A DNA stretch of 64,000 nt, from positions 26,752,298-26,816,297 of the forward strand of contig CM034603.1 of assembly GCA_020091685.1 (NCBI GenBank), written 5' to 3'. A model generated the notes under the pieces. That model ran no database searches, had not been told where the DNA came from, and saw nothing but the letters and a program-made list of their open reading frames with translations. A program made the translations under genes and the position numbers. This document shows, in pieces, positions 26,148 to 64,000 of the stretch. This DNA comes from Lutjanus erythropterus. Lineage: Eukaryota > Chordata > Actinopteri > Lutjaniformes > Lutjanidae. The number at the start of each line of letters is the position of its first letter. Positions within the stretch are counted from its first letter, which is position 1.

Positions 26148-28811
26148 CTAGACTAACATATTTAACTAAATAACAAATTTAAATCCCAGGGAGGTGGGTG
26201 GGGGCGGTCGCATCCCCTCTCATCCCATTCACTACTGGAAATAGCCATAACGTGAAGAATAAGATGTAATAAGTTCACAGTTCAGAGTGGCTTTTGTTTA
26301 CTCCCCAGCCTTGAAGCTGTAGGATATGCATTTATAATCGTAGCATCAGAAAAAAAAACTACAGTTAGAGGAACAAAGTAACATATGCATGCACAATTAT
26401 GCATCGCAAGCAGCCATCTTGGCTTAAAAACATTAGTGTATTGTGCTTTTAGCAGTTTGTGCAATAATTGGGCAATTACAGAATATGCTGTGAAGGATGT
26501 TTTTGTGTTCGGGCACAAAGTCTGTATGCTGACCTTAATTTGGCATGTTCTACCCAATTTTTGGACTGGATTAGAATTTCATATCACAGCAGTTTGAATT
26601 GAGGTACCACAGAGTGCGAGCTCCACTGGGGCTTAACAGGATCTTATAAACAGTGGTGCTGGCATGGATGTCTCACGCAGCACATTCAGTTGGAGCCTCT
26701 GCTTCATATTGCATTGTCTCATCGCCAGTGCAGGCCACTCTACTAAACCTGGTCACATTCATTTGTGAATAATGCATTTTGTCAGGGGTGTTGTACCATT
26801 TGCCAGGGTTGAGTTGGGTTGGGTTGGGATAGGGGGGGGTGGATTGCCACAGGGGTATTTGCCTGGGTCTGCATTTATCCACGGCTACTGATGAAACACC
26901 TATGCTGAATATTTCTCAGCTGTCAGTGACCTCACTTCCCAGAAATGAGTGATGGTATATTGGGATGATCTCACATGAGAGGTTTGGGTCTTGTCACATT
27001 TACAGCACATTAGAGGGGGACTTTGTGCCTGCTCACTTGCAAGCCAGTGCATTTGGCAGGCAGGCATAAAAAGCTGAGATTGTGGAACATTTTCTTTGCC
27101 TCCGTGCAGTCACGGAGTCTGCATTCCATGTTCCAAATTAAATGTATCTCTCCCTGCCTCTCCCTATCTCTCTCTAACTATTTGTGTCTGTCTGAGTTAG
27201 AGTTATCACGTGATGGAGCAGACAATAGAGAGGCACTCTGGCACTACGGAGAGGTTAGCTGGGTTTTTTGTGTTGCTTGTCAGTGAGGGGGGGCATCTAA
27301 GCTGTGAATAGGATCATTGAGTCGGAGGTAATTTTGGGCCCCGGTGCAGGGCATTAGTTGGACAGGCCTTTCTGCTGACATGCCTGTTTCTCCCTCTCCC
27401 TCTCCCCCACCCTCTTTTTTTTTAACCCCCAACCCCCAGTCCCCCTCTGCTGCATCGGCATTTCTATCCAAACCAAAGGCCTTTATCGTCGTGCCCATGA
27501 CGACATGTCTGATAGGGCGTGGCAGCCAAGAACTCTTTTAGCCCTGCTGTACCTTGGGGAGCCCATACATCTAGATATAGATAAGTTGCAGCAGCCAGGG
27601 TTTAAGCGGTGCCACACTACACATTTCTGTGCTTTTATAAGCCACCAGAGTGTGTCTGATAAATGAATAGACACATGCTGGACACTCTCATTCATTATCA
27701 TTGGAAACGGTCATGCCTGCTGGGAGTTTGTCTAGTGATTGCCGTGGGGGCTGACTGTTGAAGGGCCTCTCAGAGGTGTCCTGATGGCCAAATTTCAGAC
27801 GACGTTAAAGAGCTGGAGCTCAGCTCAACAAGAGGCTTGGGCTAGAATAACTCACAGGGGAAACGCTGCTGTCAAGTGCACATGTTCACAAAAATGTATG
27901 GTTAAAAGTGCCAGTAGGACAGAAAATGGAAACACATGGGCTGCAGCTTAAATGCATTTAGTGATGGTTTTAAATAGTGATAAATAGTGACTTAATAGCA
28001 TAAAATTACTTTATAATTTTTGGATCCAACTAGCCACGCCAGAATCACATCTGCAGTCTATAAATTACTTTTGTAAGGTCAGACAAGTCCGTGTTACATT
28101 ACGGGTTTCCTGTTACTACTTATTGACATAATGCTGCTGACTGGAATACCCCTAAATACAGTGAGGGGGAGAGGAACTGGCTGAAGTAGTTACTTTTAAT
28201 GATTAACAAGAACTGCACCAACTTATACTTGCAGACATCAGTTTTATTCATCTGCAAGAAATTTATACACTATAATAAATCAGACATGATCTGATACCAT
28301 TTTTCCTTCCTGATATTGATTCTGTGCCTGAACTTTGCAGTGACTTACTTCAAGTTAAAAAAAAACAAAACAGGCAAACAGGACACTGCTGGGAAGTAGC
28401 AGGGTGCGGTTTTGGGGCTCATAAATTACATGATACTGGATTGGTGCAGCAGCTTGCATACTTGTAGATACCCAATCCAGCATTGTAGGCTGTATCTGAG
28501 GCATTTCCAATACTGGTATGGGTATCAGAAAAATGCTATAATCAGTAATGAGTATTTTTAATTAAAGTTATAATATATAACATTTCAGCATTAAAATGTC
28601 TAAAAATGCTAGACCTCTGTTATGCATTTTGTGGAGTCGTGTACTTACTAGACCCAACTTTTCCAGCAATGGTCAAACTCAGAGAAATCTGGCAATGCTG
28701 GTTATTTTAGAATCACAACATCATTAAACTACGTCTTTTGTTATTGTTTTAATGTGAGAGACCCCTAGTGGCATAACTCACATATTATGTATATTATGCT
28801 GGCTATATTTA
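26148..28811. other. Intron 2 interior, 26.1-28.8 kb, no gene recognised
   Basis: It includes a G-rich stretch near 26805-26845 with repeated GGGTTG units and a C/T-rich stretch near 27390-27450. Open frames here are short and overlap on both strands. Nothing else is supported. Confidence 0.55.
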
Positions 28812-29143
28812 AAATTTGGTCTGTAAAATGTCAGAAAATTGTGAAAGATGACCTTCAGAATTTCCCAGAACGAAAAGTTATGTCCTTAAGTTGTGTGTTT
28901 GTGTCCGACCAACAGTCTATACTCCAGAGATGGTGCCTATTTGAGAAGCTGGAACCATCAAATACTTCCTGGCTTCTTTACTCCTTTATGACAGTAAACT
29001 GAATATCTTTGGGTTGTGGACAAAACAAGACAGTTGAGGATTTGGGAAACAGGAATCAACAATTTCATCATTTTCTGACAAGTAATTGATTAAAAAAAAG
29101 AAAATTATCAAAAATTAAAATAGTTGTGAGTTGCAGCAATAAC
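28812..29143. repeat. Two family A repeats fused head to head
   Basis: The left half (28812 to about 28964) reads the family on the plus strand: TTGGTCTGTAAAATGTCAG, GTGTCCGACCAACAGTC. The right half (about 28969-29143) reads it on the minus strand: CTTTATGACAGTAAACTGAA, TTTGGGTTGTGGACAAAAC, CATCATTTTCTGACAAGTAA, GTTGCAGC. The family thus occurs here as an inverted pair with almost no spacer. Confidence 0.75.
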
Positions 29144-32030
29144 AGCTCTACTTGCGTTTGCCAAATAGCGTTATATAATATTAGCACCTCAGTCAGAATA
29201 GTGTGAGTGGGACCTCCAGGTGACTTGACTTGTCTTCTGCTGTATTGTGAGTTATTTTGACAGTCCCTCACTCTGTATTCTACCTCTGTCTGAGTATCTG
29301 CTGACTTGGGCTGGCTGGTGATTGCCTGAAGGCTTTGAGTTTACAGGCGGCTGGCTTTAAGGCAAAACCTTCAGAGAAGAGAAGGTCATCTATCTGATGT
29401 CAGCTTTGCCAGGTTCAAAGAGAAAAAAACTAATTGGTCAAGGGTAATTTAACAAAGGCAGCCAAGAAGGAGATGGTCAATATCAAGTGTATTCCAGTAC
29501 AGAAGAAAGATCTTGTCATCTTCTATCTTCATTATTGGAACTGCTGCCTCTCTTGCAGTGCAGTTTCACCTTGGGTGCTGTTAAGCAATATTTAGATGAA
29601 TTGCAATTCTTCAGGTAGAAAAACGACCAGTTTGCAATGCAGTTTTCTTGTTCTGTCAGTGTTTAAATCTTATAGCAGTCGCTGTAATGGAATGCAGTAC
29701 ATGGTCCTTGCAGAAGATTTGTTCTCCCCGTTTGGGTTTTGATAAAGTAGAGCAAGATTACCTTTCCATTCATCAGAATGAATACATTGTGATTACACTG
29801 CATGTCGATTTCCAAACTTTTCTTTGGCAACATCATATTTTTGATTCTCTTTCTCTCTCTCTGTCTCTCTCGCTCGCATTCTACCTCTCGCATTAGAAAA
29901 CATACTATAGGACATTCGCTCTGTCTAAAGAAAAGTGGAAAAATAACACGTTCACTTTTCAATAATAGTTGTTTCTAAAGGAAGATTTCCTGTTCCCGCT
30001 GCTGTTTTGCTTTCAGCCATTCTGCTGTTAGTTGCTCACTAAGAAAACACGTACATCTCTGTCAGTGCTGGGACTAAGGGCATCTACCTGACAACATCTG
30101 CCTTGTCTGCCATCACAAGCAACAAGAACAGTGTCAAATTCACCCTTGTCATCACCCAGAGATTTATTAGTAGTGATGATGTTTGGCCTGGGTGGCATGG
30201 CCTGAAATTAATGTCACAGTGTAATGTGAAGCACACATGGTTATGGTATATATTCTTAAAATAAATATAAATGCTTCTAAAGCAGTAAAGTACTAGTATG
30301 GCAACAGCATGGCTACTGCCCCTTAACTCTATCACTAGGACATATTTCACATCGTACAGAGGTATTTTAATGTGCAGAGCTGGATAGAACAAAGACAACA
30401 AAACCTCTTCTGGAGTATATCAAGTATTACCATCCATGTAGACACTGTCATCTGACATAATTTGCAGATTAATGTTGCTTTTTATACCTGAACCATATCC
30501 ATATAAAGAAAGTTGAACTGTTTTTTTTACTCCTTCTCTTTCTTGTGTGCACACATGTACAATCAAGCTACAACAAAAGCTGTCTGCATGTGGTCTTGAG
30601 CTTAACCGCACATCTTAAAATCTGGAAAAGCTCTGACATTGCTGGTTCTTTTATCAGTACTTTTAACATTTTAGTGTAATTTATTATCACGCTGCATCCC
30701 CAGCTCTCTCTGTTTTGGCTCCGAGCTTCTCTACAAGCACACAGCTACAACAGCACTGGTCACAGCCACACACACGCAGACACACGCTTGTGAGAAGTCG
30801 GAGGTAGCAATAGATTCCTAGAAAAGGATAAAAATAAGACAGGCAATCTACAAGGAGACGGTGTAGCTGACTTTGTAGCTCTTAAGGCTAATGTTAGCCA
30901 GCAGCAGACTACAGTTCAGACTGACAGTTAAAATCTCACGTCCTGTTTTAGCTAAAGAATAAACAACCCATATTAATGTGTCTCCTCAAACATTTTCTCA
31001 TCCAGACTTGTTTAACTTCTGCTTTTGTTTTTCTCAAAGCAAAACTTTACTACAGCAGACTTTTGCACCGCGTTTATCTCTGATTTGTTTACAGCTGCTT
31101 CCACGAGATTATGTGAAATCAGGTTTCCTATGAGATCTTGGAAAATCGTGCCCCCCTCCCCTATACACAATCTAATCTAAACATCTAATTTATTTTTACA
31201 TTGAAGAATGTGCTTCTTTATTCATAACAGCTATTAATTTTTTTGATTAATAATTAATATCTTGAAAATGAACAAAGTGAAGTTAACTTATATTTTAATC
31301 TGCTCTGTCTGCAGTCTCTCATCCACAGCCTTTACACAAGCACAGCACTCTAGCTCAACTGTGCAGTGCTTTCAGTCATTTCAAAACAAAGCAGCACGGG
31401 CTCTTACATTTTCCAGATGATTAGCTGGTGCAGGCTGATGGAGACAAATCCTGCGGCAAATCTTGGGACATCTTTTTTTTATTTTTGGTCAAGCAAAGGG
31501 AGGGCTCTACTGGTCATCATGGTATAGTCAAAATAAATTCTGTAGGGTTAATTCATACCAGCGTATTTCCTATAGGCTACTGTTTATACTGTCCACCCCT
31601 ACTGGGTGTGGCGCACTTTAGGAGAATTGATTGCATGTGTTTGGGTGATCCTATAAAATTAAGCCTGTGGGGTTTAAACTTATGACTTCCTCTAGACCCC
31701 GAGCTGCGCTACTGCATCCACTCCCAAAGCCCAGAGGAACTGGGTGTGCCGGTGCAGATGATACTCTGAAGACATCAGTGGGTCCCCAAGGTAGCAGCAC
31801 ACAGGAAGATTAGGCACCCTCCTTCAAGGCTTTTGTTAAGTAATTCCACATATCGTTCAATAATTCAAGGCGGCAACCACACACAAACGATGTATGGTGA
31901 CGCCGTGATCTCTGCGGCCAGGAGGAGCTTTTATCTTTTTTCTTTATGCTGTTTTGTGTGCTATAAACACGAGGGGAAGGGGGGTGGGGCTGCTAGGGAC
32001 AAAAGGATCACACAATGAAGCTCTCAGGTG
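29144..32030. other. Intron 2 3' part, 29.1-32.0 kb, no gene recognised
   Basis: It contains a CT-rich tract near 29849-29879 and repeat fragments. No coding similarity was seen. Confidence 0.55.
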
Positions 32031-32034
32031 CTGA

Positions 32035-32082
32035 GGTGTGTGTGTGTGTATGTGTGTGCGTGTGTCCGTATGTGTGCATGTA
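32035..32082. repeat. Degenerate (GT)n tract
   Basis: An interrupted GT run (TGTGTGTGTGTGTATGTGTG and on) about 740 bases upstream of exon 3. Confidence 0.85.
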
Positions 32083-32659
32083 GGAGCCTGGTGAAGGCTG
32101 TGCTGTACTGTCACTCACTTGTAACATGAACTGGTGTTGTACCACTGTCACTGAGGGACCGGTGGGACTCGAGCCCCCATGAGCCACCTGTCTGCAGTGT
32201 ATGTATGCGTGCGCAAGTTTCGGTGTGTTTTCTGTGTGAACATGCTGATGAAATAAACATCACGCGCACTTCTTACTTCTGTCTCTTGAGGAGCCGAGGA
32301 TCTGTAGTCATCCGTGGAAGGCATCCCTGTATGTCATGGGGGCAAAGCTAGCATGCGATGGCCTTAGCTGGAAATAAAAACAAGACTTATACAGCAGAAT
32401 TAAACATGGTTATAGATTCTGTGTATATTTTCTCAAACCCGAACACAGCAGGGTACTGAGACATCTAAATTACACACCAGGTTTTAAATGTAATGGTTTG
32501 GGTTTTGGGGTTCTTCTTTAATAGCCCTTAAGGGGCACGCTTCCCTTTTTTCTGTAGTTTTCTCCCCTCCAACTCTCTCCTCCACTGCACCTGTTTTGAG
32601 CAATACCTTTGGGGCACAGCTTGAAGTGAATAATGTATGAGCGAGAAGGAGAATCAGAA

Positions 32660-32821
32660 AACCTTTGTGGACCTTCTGTCTGTCTGTGTGTCTGTGAGTC
32701 TGTCTGTTTTCCACCTCCGTTGTCTCTATCTGAATGTTTTTTTTTCTCTCTCACTGTTTGGTTAATGTATGTTTGTTTTTTGTTTTTTTTACTTAAATTT
32801 GTCTGTCTCTGTCTCTTGCAG
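32660..32821 (+). promoter_or_regulatory. Extended pyrimidine/TCTG-rich 3' splice region of intron 2
   Basis: The last 160 bases of the intron are dominated by TCTG repeats and T runs (CTGTCTGTCTGTGTGTCTGT, then T9 and T8 runs) and end TCTGTCTCTTGCAG. This is an unusually long polypyrimidine context for an acceptor that closes an intron of over 32 kb. It is expected to recruit U2AF or PTB-type factors. Confidence 0.6.
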
Positions 32822-61813
<28,992 letters not shown>

Positions 61814-62155
61814 TAGGGCTGCACAATGGAAATATTATTGAAATTGCAATATGACCAAGTGTAATATCAAAATCACAGATGCTGCAGTTTTTTGATAGAG
61901 GCAAAATATGTGGAAAAAAGCATCTTGTAACCACGTGCTGTAGTGCTGCAGTGAGTCCTTGGCCTACAGATCTGTTCTTCACATGTGAGAAAACAAGTGT
62001 GTTTGGTACCAACCCTAACAAATATCACATCATCATAATTTTAATAGTTATTTGCAGTGAAAATGAAAATTGCAATGCAAAAATGATCATTCCCACTAAT
62101 CACAAATCATATCACAATCGCAGTATGTTTTTTTTTTAACATATCGTGCAGCTCT
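61814..62155. mobile_element. Element with TAGGGCTGCACAAT ends, 45 bases after the exon 15 donor
   Basis: The left end is TAGGGCTGCACAATGGAAAT; the right end is AACATATCGTGCAGCTCT, whose reverse complement AGAGCTGCACGATATG pairs with it (AGRGCTGCACRAT). The inside is AT-rich and non-coding, with TATTGAAATTGCAATATGAC and TATCACAATCGCAGTATG as further inverted subterminal parts. A hAT-like non-autonomous element is the likely class. Confidence 0.72.
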
Positions 62156-62221
62156 CTTAATGATAGTATTGATCGTACCAAAGTTATATAAAAATAACTC
62201 TCGATTGCTCCTTGAAGACTT

Positions 62222-62700
62222 CAGTTCAGTTCAGCCTTTATTGTCCTGCCTGAAATTTGGCTTGCAGCAAAACCAGACAGTGTTCAGTGACTTTCTGTAC
62301 TAGTGCCGTGTACTGGTTGTTAATTTAAAAATTAGCCTCTTTTGTGTTCTTTTGACTTGTGTGTATTTTTACCATGATATCAAAGGGGGTATTAAATGTA
62401 ATATTTTATACTAGTATTCAATTCAACTCAGTTCAATTCACTGAATTGTCATTGTTGAAGCACAGTGAAATTGCAGTCACATCATCTTCAGATGGTGCTT
62501 TTCATTAAGCGCCAAACATATTTACAAAGAATAAATAGACAGGAGTGAAAAATATTAGCAATAAAAAATACTGAAAGTACAAAAATAAATATAAATAATA
62601 ATAAGTATAAAAATACAATTCCTAAGAAAGACAATAAAATACAAGTATAAAAGTAGCAGGTGTACAAACATTCAGCAGCAAAATACAGTTTAATGTGCAG
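62222..62700. repeat. Possible retrotransposon-tail-like fragment
   Basis: TCAGTTCAGTTCAGCCTTTA with TTGTCCTGCCTGAAATTTGG is followed further on by AATAAATATAAATAATAATA and TGTGCAGTGTGACAGTGTGC. Such strings are frequent in fish interspersed repeats. Borders and class cannot be fixed from sequence alone. Confidence 0.4.
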
Positions 62701-62737
62701 TGTGACAGTGTGCAGTATCAAAGTATTAAATTAGGCA

Positions 62738-62890
62738 AATGCTATTTGCACCCAGAGTGGAATAGCCAGTATAGCTACACCCGGGTGTATATAGCTTAGC
62801 ATGGCAGAAACAAACACCCAGGTGTTCATAGCCAGCAATGCTATTTACACCCAGAATGTAAATAGCTAATATGGCTATTTACACCCTCAT
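62738..62890. repeat. Imperfect tandem repeat, unit about 99 bp, incomplete second unit
   Basis: AATGCTATTTGCACCCAGAG at 62738 returns as AATGCTATTTACACCCAGAA at 62837, both followed by AATAGC...TAT.GCTA and ACACCC. The unit itself contains the palindromic CACCCGGGTG and CACCCAGGTG. Purpose unknown. Confidence 0.65.
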
Positions 62891-64000
62891 TGCAAAGAAA
62901 AAACATGATCTTCCCCTAAAACTAACAAAGTAGTTTTGTTGCTTGAACCTAACCAAACTGCAACTGAAATCTGGAAGATAATAATAGAAATGTAACTAAA
63001 AAGTACTACTGACGTGTATTTTCACTGATTCATCTGCCACAGCCTCTTATCAACAGTAAATTTGTCGCTCTTAATAGCTTAAGTAAGGCAGTTGGGCATG
63101 AATAGCTGAATTGCTGGTGTGTGCCTTTTCGTACTGAGGTACAAATAGAGACTCTGGTGTGGTGACAGCTCCTCCATTAACTGCACCAAAACTTGCCACG
63201 TTATTGCAAGAACTGAGATTGCTGTGGTGTTTGGTGAAATCAAATCCTAGGAGAAGAACTAAAAATGAAAGGATCAGTGCTGTCACAAAGTCTCAATTTC
63301 ATTTTCAAGCTGAATAACTTTTCTTATAATCAACTTGTATCTAAATAAACAATCTGACTCATATGACTCAAGCAGTTGTAGTGGGGGGAAAAAAAAACAC
63401 TTTAAATTGAATCAATTATTATTAAAATTGTTTCATCTTCTCCCAGCAGAGAGTAGAAACTTTTCTCCTCCAACATATATCAGCTCAGACATGCATAAAG
63501 CCCAAAAAGTACATGATGCTAACTCGCTTAGATATAATTGTTTTTTTCCTTACTTTCTGCCAAAGTAGAGTTATAGATGTGTCAGCATAGAAATGGAAGA
63601 TGAGAGAAGCAATACATTGGCTTTCTATCGGAGTGCACTGTTCAGAGTGCCCTCGTTTGCCTGAGGCCATCATTGACTTCAGCATGAAGGGAGAATGTAA
63701 AATGAAAAGAGCAGTCATGTATTTTTCACAAGCTCCAACAGACAAGAGTTTCACAGCATTACAAATGGAGTTCTCTCCTAGTTTTTGGATGGCGCCCATG
63801 TTTTTAGATTAGAACTCGCTCTTTCAGCTCAGCTCGCCTACCATCTATCTCTCAGATCCCTTAACCCAGGCACCACTCATTTTCACCCGCGCCGTGTCTC
63901 ATGAATACACCTAATACACTTGTCGTTACAGCTGATATTGAGTGGAATTTAATGTTTTGCGCCGCTCGATGAAGAGCGGCTTCACAATGCTCGCCATCCT

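Larger units (their letters stand above)
1..32821 (+). other. 3' part of cdh2 intron 2 (at least 32.8 kb), no gene recognised
   Basis: The first exon in the window is exon 3, so everything upstream is most simply intron 2, which is typically very large in classical cadherin genes. No reading frame here resembles the signal peptide or the exon 2 part of the prodomain, but a coding piece as short as exon 2 (some 35 codons) could be missed by eye. The sequence is AT-rich with many stops, microsatellites and the transposon-like repeats listed separately. Some quieter stretches (such as 5880-6610, 18800-19030 and 24060-24560) could be regulatory, but this cannot be shown without alignment. Confidence 0.75.

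Overview
The window is vertebrate genomic DNA from a ray-finned fish, most likely a spiny-rayed (percomorph) teleost. It carries one gene on the + strand, cdh2 (N-cadherin, a type I classical cadherin). Thirteen coding exons with canonical splice sites can be read directly. By comparison with the 16-exon vertebrate CDH2 gene they are exons 3 to 15. They join in frame into 786 codons, starting in the prodomain and ending in the cytoplasmic tail. Exons 1 and 2 (signal peptide and start of the prodomain) must lie upstream of base 1, and the last exon (rest of the beta-catenin-binding region and the 3' UTR) downstream of base 64000. The fish assignment rests on the protein and on several dispersed repeats that I recognise from memory as typical of percomorph genomes; no repeat database was searched.

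Layout. Bases 1-32821 are read as the 3' part of a very large intron 2 (at least 32.8 kb here), with no convincing gene inside. It holds microsatellites, several non-autonomous DNA-transposon-like elements and stretches that could be conserved regulatory DNA. Exon 3 is at 32822 and exon 4, with the furin-type cleavage site, at 39291. Exons 5-13 (41192-55842) encode the five extracellular cadherin repeats and most of the membrane helix. Exon 14 (56077-56216) ends the helix and encodes the juxtamembrane p120-catenin region. Exon 15 (61604-61768) continues the tail. Intron 15 runs off the window.

How the parts work together. The protein is a precursor cut after R-M-K-R to expose a mature N terminus that starts D-W-V. 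The Trp2 residue allows strand-swapped adhesion, calcium rigidifies the linkers between repeats, and the tail couples to p120- and beta-catenin. All diagnostic motifs visible here are intact: Trp2, HAV at mature 79-81, LDRE, DxNDN linkers, four EC5 cysteines and the membrane helix. One linker differs from the human motif as I remember it (DVNES in place of DVNEN, between EC3 and EC4).

I found no novel enzymatic, defence or mobile coding system. The points most worth a second look are the repeat landscape around the exons (elements starting 13-45 bases after four of the thirteen 5' splice sites), a cohort of TTAA-bounded elements, a 925-bp CAGGG-ended element flanked by a 5-bp direct repeat, an octamer-motif cluster in intron 2, a (CA)n tract beside the exon 4 donor, and the altered EC3-EC4 linker.
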